A stretch of DNA of 18,750 bases. It comes from Ruminococcaceae bacterium UBA2857. GTDB lineage: Bacteria > Bacillota > Clostridia > Oscillospirales > Acutalibacteraceae. The number at the start of each line of letters is the position of its first letter. The stretch's first letter is position 1. The notes under the pieces are model-generated. The model was not told the origin of the DNA, ran no database searches, and was given only the letters and a program-made list of their open reading frames with translations. The position numbers were made by a program, and so were the translations under genes. Positions 7,153 through 14,336 of this stretch are shown one piece after another. Where the stretch lies: NCBI GenBank assembly GCA_002350705.1, contig DEFH01000048.1, forward strand, positions 41,070-59,819. The letters run 5' to 3'.

Positions 7153-7940
7153 TCGTCCACCCCATTCATTGCCAAACTGTCTATGGTTTCGTTAAAGTCA
7201 TGAAAAGAGATACCGCCCAAGGTACCATTCAAATGGGTGTATGAAATAAGTTCATTGTTCTCAAAGTAATCATAATGCTGTATAAGCCCCTCTTTTTGAA
7301 GCTCGTCGACAAATTGCAGAGCCATTTCCACTTTTTTATCTTTGTCGGCATTTTTGTAGTCATCGCTTTCGAGGAAATTTTTTGTTTTTTCTTCAGCCAA
7401 ATTCATTTTGTCATCGTCCGTTATATCTTTCGGATCTGTTCCGACACCAAGATAAGCGAATGCAATGGATGTTTCTGCCTCCAGATAATTTTGGAATTTT
7501 AATGAGTTTTTCTTGTTTTCAAGAAGTGCATCTATCATTTCATTGGCAGGAGCGTGACCGCTTGCAAGATTGCTGTCCGAGTTATAGAAGTTAAATCCGC
7601 CCCAGCCGTTTTCCCCGAAAGTGAATGAAACAGCATCTCCGACATAGACTTGTTCTTCCTCGATAAGCCCTTCACTTTTAAGATTTTCCACAAATTCCAA
7701 CGCCATTTGATATTGATGATTTCTCTCGGAATGGAGGTATTCCTCACTGTCAGTCAGTTTTTCCATTTTATCTTTCAGAATATCAGCGGTTTGATTGGTT
7801 TTTTCAATGTTTGCGGCGGCAGAAATGATACGGCTTACCTCTGAAGGCATTTCAGAAGGTGTTTCCGAAACCGTTTCGGCATTGCCGCAGGCTGACAGTA
7901 AAAGTGTTGTGCATAGCAATAAAAACACGATTTTTTTCAT
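7149..7940 (-). CDS. Lipoprotein with duplicated domain, function unknown
   Basis: I do not recognise the family. The N-terminus is a lipoprotein signal (MKKIVFLLLCTTLLLSAC) with lipobox LSAC, so the mature protein should be tethered to the outer face of the membrane. A short Ser/Glu/Pro linker follows, then two related units of about 70 residues: the first has ALEFVENLKSEGLI and later GWGGFNFYN, the second ALQFVDELQKEGLI and later TLGGISFHDF. The start ATG 7940 is preferred because GGAG lies at suitable spacing; ATG 7946 overlaps the HAD gene stop but sits only two bases from that GGAG. It lies between HAD phosphatase and metallo-beta-lactamase genes with overlapping or near-overlapping ends, so it is co-transcribed. 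Lipoprotein nature and duplication are seen; function is unknown. Confidence 0.8.
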   Translation of the reverse strand: MKKIVFLLLCTTLLLSACGNAETVSETPSEMPSEVSRIISAAANIEKTNQTADILKDKMEKLTDSEEYLHSERNHQYQMALEFVENLKSEGLIEEEQVYVGDAVSFTFGENGWGGFNFYNSDSNLASGHAPANEMIDALLENKKNSLKFQNYLEAETSIAFAYLGVGTDPKDITDDDKMNLAEEKTKNFLESDDYKNADKDKKVEMALQFVDELQKEGLIQHYDYFENNELISYTHLNGTLGGISFHDFNETIDSLAMNGVDE

Positions 7941-7942
7941 TT

Positions 7943-8593
7943 TCATTTCTCCAATATGACAGGTATGATTTCAGACGGCTTTGTTACCAAAATCGTATTC
8001 GGGAAATATTTTTCCATTTCCTCACGGGTTCCATAGCCGTACAGACAGCCGATGAAATCGACTTTCGTTGTAAAAGCACCCTCGGCATCAAACTTGGTAT
8101 CGCCTATCATAACGGCTTTTTTATCTCTGCCGAAATGGTCGAGAACATAATTGATGACTTGTACTTTGGTGTGTCTTTCAGGCGTTCCGCTGGAGCCGCC
8201 CACAAAATCAAAATAGCGGTCCAGTTGCAGCATGGCAATGATTTTATCGGCAAAAGGCTGATATTTTGTGGTTGCGACACCCAGCAGGACACCGTTTTCT
8301 TTGAGCTGTTCCAATGTTTCAAACATTCCGTCATAGACTTTATTTTTATAAATGCCTGTGGCAATGAAATTTTTTTTATAAATTTGTAAGCCTTTTTCGG
8401 CATCTTCTTCGGAAAAGCCGCATCTTTTCAGGCTGTCCGTCAAAGGCGGTCCGATAAAGCCTGCCAGTGTTTTGCCATCGGGAAGAGGTCTTTTCATTTC
8501 GGCAAAGACCATTTTAACACAATCCAGAATTCCCTCGCCGGACTCGCTCAGAGTGCCGTCAAGGTCAAACAATGCAATATCATATTTTTTCAT
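7943..8593 (-). CDS. HAD-superfamily hydrolase (phosphoglycolate-phosphatase-like)
   Basis: 216 residues, normal for the Gph/PpaX subgroup. Motif I FDLDGT carries nucleophile D10 and D12; motif II is VATTKYQ (T108/T109); motif III is K143 in ERHTKVQ; motif IV is GDTKFDA with D165 and D169. The helical cap (about 20-85) is the C1 type. Enzymes of this subgroup remove phosphate from small metabolites such as phosphoglycolate, pyrophosphate or nucleotides in the cytoplasm; the exact substrate cannot be read here. The ATG has AAGGA at about 10 bases spacing in the 17-base gap after tex, and the stop overlaps the possible first ATG of the lipoprotein gene. It is the third gene of the minus-strand operon. 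Confidence 0.9.
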   Translation of the reverse strand: MKKYDIALFDLDGTLSESGEGILDCVKMVFAEMKRPLPDGKTLAGFIGPPLTDSLKRCGFSEEDAEKGLQIYKKNFIATGIYKNKVYDGMFETLEQLKENGVLLGVATTKYQPFADKIIAMLQLDRYFDFVGGSSGTPERHTKVQVINYVLDHFGRDKKAVMIGDTKFDAEGAFTTKVDFIGCLYGYGTREEMEKYFPNTILVTKPSEIIPVILEK

Positions 8594-8610
8594 TTTACAA
8601 AATCCTTTTT

Positions 8611-10755
8611 TTATCTTGATTTCATCGTCAGAGAAATTCTGCCCTTTTGGGCGTCAACACTCAGAATTCTGACATTGACGATATCACCGACTTTCAGGAC
8701 ATCTGAGGGATGTTTCACATGCTTGTCACTGATTTGTGAAACATGAACCAGTCCGTCCTGATGGACACCGATATCAACAAATGCACCGAAGTCAATGACA
8801 TTTCTGACAGTGCCCTTTAATTCCATGCCGACCTGTAAATCCTTGATGTCGAGCACATCTGTCCGAAGAAGAGGCGGTGGCAGTTCGTCTCTGGGATCAC
8901 GTCCGGGTTTGGTGATTTCCTTGATAATATCCTGTAAAGTGGGTACACCGACACCGATTTTTTCGCTGATGGTTTCCAGACCGATTGTTTGTGATTTCTG
9001 AGGAAGTTCCGCAATATTTCCCTCGACAATATCCGACAAATCATAGCCGCACATTTCCAGAAGCTGTTTTGCAGCCGGATAGGATTCCGGATGCACACCT
9101 GTATTGTCAAGGGGATTTTTGCTTTCCGGCACTCTCAGGAATCCTGCACACTGTTCAAACGCCTTTGGTCCCAGCTTGGGAACTTTCTTCAATTCGGAAC
9201 GGGAAGTAAATATACCGTTTTCTTCACGGTAAGCAACAATATTTTTGGAAACCGTCGCATTGATGCCGGATACTCTTGATAACAAAGCAGGAGAGGCAGT
9301 ATTCAGATCTGCACCAACGGTATTGACACAATCTTCTACCACTCCGTCTAACGCTTCACTCAAACGTTTCTGCGGCATATCATGCTGGTACTGTCCGACA
9401 CCGATTGCCTTGGGTTCAATTTTGACAAGCTCCGCCAACGGATCCTGCAATCTCCTTGCAATCGAAACGGCACTTCTCAGTGTTAAGTCTAAATCAGGCA
9501 TTTCATCGGCTGCCAGCTTTGAGGCGGAATAAACAGATGCTCCTGCTTCGCTGACGACCATATAAGATACTTTGTCGTCCATTTCGGAAATACATTCTGC
9601 GGTAAACATTTCGGTTTCTTTGGAAGCGGTACCGTTGCCGATAGCGATAATTTCCGCATGGTATTTCCGAATCATGCTTTTCAAAGTTTGCTTTGATTTT
9701 TTGATTTGCATTTCGCTGTGTGTGGGATAAATGACAGCCGTATCCAAAACTCTGCCGGTAGCGTCCACAACAGCCAGTTTGCAGCCTGTTCTGTAACCGG
9801 GATCAAGTCCAATCGCAGCGTGTCCCTTGACAGGCGGCTGCATTAAAAGCTGTCTCAGATTCATGGCAAATAATTTGATAGCCTGTTCATCGGCGGCATC
9901 TGTGAGTTCGGAGCGAATCTCTCTTTCCACAGACGGAAAAATCAGTCTTTCATACGCATCCGCACAAGCTTCTTTCACAAGACCGGAACACTCATTACTG
10001 TTTTTGACAAGCAGTCTTTCCATAATATTCAGACATTTTGCACTGTCGATATCAATGCCGACTTTAAGGAAACCTTCTTTTTCTCCTCTGTCCATAGCAA
10101 GAACTCTGTGTCCTGCGGCATTTTTCACAAGGTCTTTATAATCATAGTAACCGGTATATACACTGTCTTTGTCAGGATCGGCGGCTTTGGAAACGATATA
10201 GGCATTCAGACGGATGATATTTTTCAGACGCTTGCGGATTTCGGCATTGTCGGAAATGTTTTCGGCAATAATATCCATAGCCCCCCGAACGGCTTCTTCA
10301 ACAGTTTCAACACCTTTTTCGATATCGGTGAAATTTTCAGCCTGTTCATTGACATTGCTATTTTCCTGTGCAAAAATCATATCTGCGAGAGGTTCCAATC
10401 CCTTTTCTTTAGCAACAGAAGCACGTGTTTTTCGTTTGGGCTTGTAAGGTCTGTAAATATCCTCCAGTTCTGCGAGTGTCTTGGCACTGTCGAGTGCCCT
10501 GGCAATTTCATCATCCATTTTTTCCATTCCGGATATGAGATGGAAAATTTCCTCACGCCTTTTGTCGAGACCTCTGAGATATTCCAGCCGTTCACTGATT
10601 TCACGGATGGTCTGGTCATCCAGAGTGCCATGCATTTCCTTTCTGTAACGGGCAATAAACGGAATCGTATTTCCCTCGTCTAATAAATTGATAATATTCT
10701 GTGCATATTCGTTTTTGATTTTAAATTCATCTGAAAGCTGTGCAGCATAATCCAT
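8611..10755 (-). CDS. tex: Tex family RNA-binding transcription accessory protein
   Basis: 714 residues from ATG 10755, close to the usual Tex length. Domains in order: Tex N-terminal helical region with FIARYRKE; a YqgF/RuvC-like domain from about 314 (IGLDPGYRTGCKLAVVD, then AIGNGTASKET and SEAGASVYSAS); helix-hairpin-helix repeats about 483-550 (LLSRVSGI, LKKVPKLGPKAFEQCAGFLR); and a C-terminal S1 domain (VGMELKGTVRNVIDFGAFVDIG to the end). Tex is a widespread nucleic-acid-binding protein linked to RNA polymerase and transcription. The longest frame starts seven codons earlier at a TTG, but AAGGAG lies within those codons at the right distance for ATG 10755. It is 24 bases after the acyltransferase-like gene and 17 bases before the HAD gene, in one operon. 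Identity is very secure. Confidence 0.96.
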   Translation of the reverse strand: MDYAAQLSDEFKIKNEYAQNIINLLDEGNTIPFIARYRKEMHGTLDDQTIREISERLEYLRGLDKRREEIFHLISGMEKMDDEIARALDSAKTLAELEDIYRPYKPKRKTRASVAKEKGLEPLADMIFAQENSNVNEQAENFTDIEKGVETVEEAVRGAMDIIAENISDNAEIRKRLKNIIRLNAYIVSKAADPDKDSVYTGYYDYKDLVKNAAGHRVLAMDRGEKEGFLKVGIDIDSAKCLNIMERLLVKNSNECSGLVKEACADAYERLIFPSVEREIRSELTDAADEQAIKLFAMNLRQLLMQPPVKGHAAIGLDPGYRTGCKLAVVDATGRVLDTAVIYPTHSEMQIKKSKQTLKSMIRKYHAEIIAIGNGTASKETEMFTAECISEMDDKVSYMVVSEAGASVYSASKLAADEMPDLDLTLRSAVSIARRLQDPLAELVKIEPKAIGVGQYQHDMPQKRLSEALDGVVEDCVNTVGADLNTASPALLSRVSGINATVSKNIVAYREENGIFTSRSELKKVPKLGPKAFEQCAGFLRVPESKNPLDNTGVHPESYPAAKQLLEMCGYDLSDIVEGNIAELPQKSQTIGLETISEKIGVGVPTLQDIIKEITKPGRDPRDELPPPLLRTDVLDIKDLQVGMELKGTVRNVIDFGAFVDIGVHQDGLVHVSQISDKHVKHPSDVLKVGDIVNVRILSVDAQKGRISLTMKSR

Positions 10756-10779
10756 TTTTCTTTTCTCCTTTTTCAAAAA

Positions 10780-11592
10780 TCAACTTTGTTGTGCCGGTTG
10801 TAACAGTGACATAATCCACTGTGCCCCCCGGCAGATTCCTATGATAATAGGCTGATGAGCAAGGTAGATGATTAATGCGTGTCTGCCGAGGAAGGCAAGA
10901 GGAGGTATGTGTTTTTTTGCCGTCCATTTGGGGAACTTTTTCTGTGGAATGAGTCTTCCGAAAAACGCTCCCGTGAAGAACAAAAACAGCCATGGAAATA
11001 ACGGAAAATAATCGGATGAAACAAATGTTTTGTCAGGCAGTCCGAACATGAATAAAACGCTTGTCTTGTACCATTCCTGCGGAATTGTCCATGAAAAAAC
11101 AAAGGGAATTCCCAAAGAACCTTTCTGGATATTCATGGTCAGTACAAACAGCAGGATATTCAGAATCATTCCCGCCCAGATCGGCAGAATTTTGAGATAC
11201 TTTCCGATTAGTCCGTACAGCATCATGCAGACAGCCAGCATATGCAGAATACCAAATGAAATCATTGAATCAGGTACGGCAAAATAGGTGACAATGGTCA
11301 CTCCCATCGCAATCATTCCTAATTTGACGCCACGCTCTAAATTGGAATGGGATAAATTACACGCCATACCTGATATCAAGATGAACAGTCCTGCAAAATA
11401 CGGTTCCGCAGGCATAAAAAAGTTCATCAGATCCGCCGCCCATTTGATTTTAAAAAAGTATCCTGCCGAGAAAAATGCGTGATAGAACACCATGCATAAT
11501 ACTGCCAGACCTCTCAGCTCATCAAGAAGATGAATTCTGGATTTTTTCTTTTTTCCCTTGGCATTATCTTCTTTTTTTGCTTCCTCCGCCAT
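10780..11592 (-). CDS. Heparan-alpha-glucosaminide N-acetyltransferase-like membrane protein
   Basis: 270 residues. A Lys-rich cytoplasmic N-terminus (about 20 residues) is followed by about seven hydrophobic segments. Family elements of PF07786: LDELRGLAVLCMVFYH (23-39), LFILISGMACNLS (about 69-81), FGILHMLAVC (113-122), DYFPLFPWLFLFFTGAFFG (from 194) and LGRHALIIYLAHQP (from 235). These proteins are membrane acyltransferases that move acyl groups across the membrane onto sugars; the bacterial substrates are largely unknown. The start is ATG 11592 because GGGAGTG lies 6-7 bases upstream; the frame stays open for ten more codons without a better site. It is the first gene of a five-gene minus-strand operon that includes tex. 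It is likely to modify an envelope glycan, which is inference. Confidence 0.83.
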   Translation of the reverse strand: MAEEAKKEDNAKGKKKKSRIHLLDELRGLAVLCMVFYHAFFSAGYFFKIKWAADLMNFFMPAEPYFAGLFILISGMACNLSHSNLERGVKLGMIAMGVTIVTYFAVPDSMISFGILHMLAVCMMLYGLIGKYLKILPIWAGMILNILLFVLTMNIQKGSLGIPFVFSWTIPQEWYKTSVLFMFGLPDKTFVSSDYFPLFPWLFLFFTGAFFGRLIPQKKFPKWTAKKHIPPLAFLGRHALIIYLAHQPIIIGICRGAQWIMSLLQPAQQS

Positions 11593-11630
11593 GAAAATCA
11601 CTCCCATATCAAAATTTTGCACAAAACAGG

Positions 11631-11676
11631 ACGGATAGTATTTTCAAAAGCCTGTTGAGTGTGTTATAATATCCGT
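11631..11676. promoter_or_regulatory. Divergent control region with 10-bp dyad
   Basis: ACGGATAGTA (11631-11640) and TAATATCCGT (11667-11676) are inverted repeats matching at 9 of 10 positions with 26 bases between them. The right arm overlaps the -10 box of the rightward promoter. This is a possible operator pair; no known regulator motif was recognised. Confidence 0.35.
11662..11670 (+). promoter_or_regulatory. Extended -10 promoter for the thioesterase gene
   Basis: TGTTATAAT gives a perfect -10 with the TGn extension. The -35 position (tttcaa near 11642) is poor, as is common for extended -10 promoters. Confidence 0.6.
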
Positions 11677-11736
11677 AAGATAAATTATAGCAGTAAAATG
11701 CAGGATAATCAAGAAAAACAAGTGAGGTTTGTAAAA

Positions 11737-12135
11737 ATGAACGAATTAAAAATCGGCACGGAAAATACGGTATGCTTTACCGTCAGCCAGGCATTGACAG
11801 CTTTCTCCATGCAGAGCGGCACACTGGAAGTTCTGGCAACACCTGCGGTATCGGCTTTCATGGAAAAGGCGGCTTGTGAACTGGTACAGCCGTCTCTTGC
11901 AGAGGGCATGACAACGGTTGGCACCATGATTTCACTGGAGCATCTCAGTGCGAGCCCTGTCGGGGCGGAGATTACCGCCAAAGCAGTTCTGACAGCGGTT
12001 GACGGCAGAAAATACAGCTTTGATATTTTCGCCTATGACAAGGCGGGACTGATTGCACAGGGAAAACATGAACGCTTTTCGATATATGCGGAAAAATTCA
12101 TGCAGAAAACACAGTCAAAATTCGGAAAGGAATGA
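11737..12135 (+). CDS. FlK-like hot-dog thioesterase family protein
   Basis: 132 residues, a single hot-dog domain. VLATPAVSAFMEKAA and EGMTTVGTMISLEHLSASPVG match the thioesterase family typified by fluoroacetyl-CoA thioesterase FlK. By alignment from memory, the catalytic set Thr-Glu-His corresponds to T35, E43 and H69, all present. It probably hydrolyses a short acyl-CoA in the cytoplasm; that it acts on fluoroacetyl-CoA is not implied, since most family members in gut Clostridia have unknown substrates. The start is ATG 11737 with GAGGT nine bases upstream; the frame is open from 11659 but that GTG lies over the promoter. The C_GCAxxG_C_C gene follows after three bases, so the two are co-transcribed. 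Confidence 0.85.
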   Translation: MNELKIGTENTVCFTVSQALTAFSMQSGTLEVLATPAVSAFMEKAACELVQPSLAEGMTTVGTMISLEHLSASPVGAEITAKAVLTAVDGRKYSFDIFAYDKAGLIAQGKHERFSIYAEKFMQKTQSKFGKE

Positions 12136-12138
12136 TAT

Positions 12139-12519
12139 ATGATGAGCAGAGCGGAAAAAGCGGTGGAATTCAAAAGAAGAAACAACTGCTGTCAGGCAGT
12201 GTTATTGGCATTGGCAGATATACTTCCTCTTGACGAAAAAACACTTTGTCAGATAGGTTCGGGGTTCGGTTCGGGCATGGGATGTATGGAAGCAACGTGC
12301 GGAGCATTGTGCGGAGCGGGAATGGCGGCAGGATTGCTGAACAAGACAGGAAAGCCGTCAGCCATGCTGACAAGAGTGATCCTGAAAGACTTTGAATCAA
12401 GATGCGGAGCAACGATATGCAAAGACCTGAAAGGCATTTCGACGGGAAAGGTGCTTTGCAGCTGTGACGACTGTGTGAGAAATGCGGTGCTTGCTCTGGA
12501 AAGTACTCTCGGCTTGTAA
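12139..12519 (+). CDS. C_GCAxxG_C_C family redox-type protein
   Basis: 126 residues with eleven cysteines: C17, C18 (NNCCQA), C37, C49, C54, C58 (ATCGALCGAG), C89, C94 (CGATICKDL), C107, C109 and C112 (CSCDDC). The CGALCGAG stretch followed by spaced cysteines is the family signature (TIGR01909/PF09719). The family is presumed to bind a metal or act in redox chemistry, but no reaction is established. Many relatives are fused to or sit beside oxidoreductases; here the partner is a thioesterase. AAAGGA in the end of the upstream gene serves ATG 12139 (ATG 12142 is also possible). A strong terminator follows. Family very likely, role unknown. Confidence 0.87.
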   Translation: MMSRAEKAVEFKRRNNCCQAVLLALADILPLDEKTLCQIGSGFGSGMGCMEATCGALCGAGMAAGLLNKTGKPSAMLTRVILKDFESRCGATICKDLKGISTGKVLCSCDDCVRNAVLALESTLGL

Positions 12520-12539
12520 GGAAGAACAACAAAAAACAG

Positions 12540-12570
12540 AGCAGTCGGAACGAAAAATTCCGACTGCTTT
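12540..12570. terminator. Bidirectional terminator after the C_GCAxxG_C_C gene
   Basis: An 11-bp stem (AGCAGTCGGAA / TTCCGACTGCT) has the loop CGAAAAA. A T run after it and an A run before it let it serve the convergent minus-strand pair as well. Confidence 0.82.
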
Positions 12571-12574
12571 ATCA

Positions 12575-12763
12575 TTAACCTTTTCTTACACTGTGTTTTA
12601 ATTCATGCTTGCCAAAATTTTGTTGATTTCCCCGGCATGTTTGTGCAGTATGGGGTGTAGGTTCCTCTCGCTTGGTTGAAAGCCGCTTGATTTTGAAACC
12701 GCATTTTTTGCATTCCCAGATATGTATATAACTCGGACCTGAACCATAACCTGATTGCCACAT
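12575..12763 (-). CDS. Small zinc-ribbon-like protein, 62 residues
   Basis: This is a short basic protein with WECKKCGFKI (C18, C21) and, 22 residues later, TCRGNQQNFGKHELKH (C43 with H53 or H57), a CxxC...C...H arrangement that could bind one zinc. The start of the product, MWQSGYGSGPSYIH, is Gly/Tyr-rich. I do not recognise a named family. A strong ribosome binding site (AAGGGGGGTG) lies six to seven bases before ATG 12763, and the gap to the stop of the preceding membrane-protein gene is only 18 bases, so the two are a transcription unit. Zinc binding is inferred from residue spacing. The longer overlapping frame at 12598-12900 lacks a site and is not supported. Confidence 0.62.
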   Translation of the reverse strand: MWQSGYGSGPSYIHIWECKKCGFKIKRLSTKREEPTPHTAQTCRGNQQNFGKHELKHSVRKG

Positions 12764-12781
12764 AATTTCACCCCCCTTCTG

Positions 12782-13075
12782 TTATAGATTTTTTCCCATA
12801 TCGTCAACTTTTTCTTTCCATTCTTTTGCCTGTGCTTTTTTGGCATCAACCCCAGCAACAATATCATCTCTGCCCGCTTTTCTTGCCTTGTCCCTGACAC
12901 TGTTCATGCCACTTGTTGCAAAACCATCGAGCATGAAACTGAAGATTGCCAGAATGGCTTTGAAGATTCCTGTCAGAATCTTTCCCAGGGCTGTTCCAAA
13001 GGGAATTTCTGCAAGTTTTGAATAAATCAGTGCAATCACAAGCAAAATAACCACTGCAATGATAATCGGCATCAT
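12782..13075 (-). CDS. Small single-span membrane protein, 97 residues
   Basis: A strongly hydrophobic N-terminus (IIIAVVILLVIALIYSKLA) is followed by a second apolar stretch around 30-52 (ILTGIFKAILAIFSFMLDG) and a charged, Lys/Asp-rich C-terminal helix (MNSVRDKARKAG to the end). The product is probably membrane-inserted with a cytoplasmic tail; the second stretch may be amphipathic or re-entrant. Not a family I recognise. AAAGGAG lies five bases before the ATG at 13075, and an extended -10 promoter is 35 bases upstream. It is the first gene of a two-gene unit with the zinc-ribbon-like protein. A stress or envelope role is possible but unsupported. Confidence 0.72.
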   Translation of the reverse strand: MMPIIIAVVILLVIALIYSKLAEIPFGTALGKILTGIFKAILAIFSFMLDGFATSGMNSVRDKARKAGRDDIVAGVDAKKAQAKEWKEKVDDMGKNL

Positions 13076-13109
13076 TTTTTCTCCTTTCAGACATTATTAT
13101 CTTGATTTA

Positions 13110-13118
13110 ATTATAGCA
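13110..13118 (-). promoter_or_regulatory. Extended -10 promoter for the small membrane protein gene
   Basis: On the minus strand TGCTATAAT gives a perfect extended -10. No good -35 is seen; that place is occupied by a palindrome. Confidence 0.6.
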
Positions 13119-13126
13119 ACCCGTGC

Positions 13127-13142
13127 GGACATCCGTATGTCC
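13127..13142. promoter_or_regulatory. Palindrome in the -35 region, candidate operator
   Basis: GGACATCCGTATGTCC: perfect 6-bp arms around CCGT, sitting 12-27 bases upstream of the minus-strand -10. The position suits a repressor or activator site for the small-gene pair. Confidence 0.4.
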
Positions 13143-13176
13143 CGTTAAAATAATATTTCCGAGAAAATTTATAGTG

Positions 13177-13205
13177 TTGCATATTCAAAAAATCTGTGCT
13201 ATGAT
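13177..13205 (+). promoter_or_regulatory. Promoter of ychF
   Basis: TTGCAT (13177-13182), a 17-base spacer and TATGAT (13200-13205) preceded by TGC. It lies 33 bases upstream of the start codon. Confidence 0.62.
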
Positions 13206-13238
13206 AAAGGAAGTTTATCAGAGAAAGGACTTTTGAAA

Positions 13239-14336
13239 ATGAAGCTTGGAATCGTAGGTCTGCCGAATGTCGGCAAAAGTACACTGTTTAATGCCATCAC
13301 CAATGCAGGGGCACAGTCTGCCAATTATCCGTTCTGTACCATAGAGCCGAATGTCGGAGTTGTGGCTGTTCCCGACAAGCGTCTGGATAAACTGGCGGAA
13401 ATGTACCTGCCTGAAAAATATACGCCTGCCACGATTGAATTTGTGGATATTGCGGGACTTGTCAAAGGTGCGTCCAAGGGTGAGGGACTGGGAAATAAAT
13501 TTCTCTCGAATATCCGTGAAGTAGATGCGATTGTCCATGTTGTCAGATGTTTTGAAAATGATGATATTGTACACGTTGACGGCAGTATTGACCCGAAGCG
13601 TGATATAGAAACGATTAATATTGAGTTGATTCTGTCTGATATAGAAGTGCTTGACAGGCGAATTGACAAAACCATGAAACTGATCAAAGGTGACAAAAAA
13701 TATCAGGCGGATCTGGATTTCTTTAAGCGTGTGAAAGAAACACTCGAAGACGGCAAGCCTGCTCGTTCCGTAGATTGCACTCCCGAAGAGGCGGAACTGC
13801 TCGCCACTGTTTCCCTGCTCACCAACAAGCCGATTATTTATGCGGCCAATATGAGTGACAGTGACTTCAAAGACGGTTCCGTAGACGGCAATCCGTACTT
13901 TGAGATGGTCAAAGAAATCGCTAAAAGCGAACACGCTGCCGTATTGCCGATCTGTGCAGAGATAGAAGCCGAAATATCCGGCATGGAACTCGATGAAAAA
14001 GAGCTTTTCCTTTCGGAAATGGGACTGGAGCAGTCCGGTCTTGACAGACTGATCAATGCTTGTTATGACTTGCTGGGACTGATTTCTTACCTGACCGCAG
14101 GCAAGCCCGAAGTCCGTGCATGGACCATCACCAAGGGTACAAAAGCTCCGCAGGCTGCCGGAAAAATCCATACGGATTTTGAAAGAGGCTTTATCCGTGC
14201 GGAAGTCGTTGCGTTTGATGATTTGATGTCATGCGGTTCTATGGCTGCCGCAAAGGAAAAAGGACTGGTACGTTCCGAGGGGAAAGAGTATGTCATGAAT
14301 GACGGTGACATTGTGCTGTTCCGCTTCAATGTATAA
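13239..14336 (+). CDS. ychF: Redox-regulated ATPase/GTPase YchF
   Basis: 365 residues, the normal YchF length. P-loop GLPNVGKST (7-15), switch region YPFCTIEPNVG (30-40), DIAGLVKGASKGEGLGNKFL (70-89), non-canonical G4 element NMSD (204-207), a coiled-coil insertion around 125-190, and a C-terminal TGS domain (about 280-363, ending VLFRFNV). YchF is an Obg-related P-loop NTPase that prefers ATP, binds ribosomes and acts in translation and stress adaptation. The start is ATG 13239 with AAAGGA about ten bases upstream; a TTG two codons earlier is not needed. The last codons overlap the start of the next gene by 8 bp. Confidence 0.97.
   Translation: MKLGIVGLPNVGKSTLFNAITNAGAQSANYPFCTIEPNVGVVAVPDKRLDKLAEMYLPEKYTPATIEFVDIAGLVKGASKGEGLGNKFLSNIREVDAIVHVVRCFENDDIVHVDGSIDPKRDIETINIELILSDIEVLDRRIDKTMKLIKGDKKYQADLDFFKRVKETLEDGKPARSVDCTPEEAELLATVSLLTNKPIIYAANMSDSDFKDGSVDGNPYFEMVKEIAKSEHAAVLPICAEIEAEISGMELDEKELFLSEMGLEQSGLDRLINACYDLLGLISYLTAGKPEVRAWTITKGTKAPQAAGKIHTDFERGFIRAEVVAFDDLMSCGSMAAAKEKGLVRSEGKEYVMNDGDIVLFRFNV

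Noticed and set aside
10108..10683. 191-codon frame opposite tex
   Set aside because: Antisense to a conserved Tex N-terminus; no start signal or domain.
12598..12900. 100-codon minus-strand frame overlapping the small membrane and zinc-ribbon genes
   Set aside because: It overlaps two genes that each have a strong ribosome binding site, and has none itself.
13218..14171. 317-codon frame opposite ychF
   Set aside because: Completely covered by ychF, which is unmistakable; the product has no family features.
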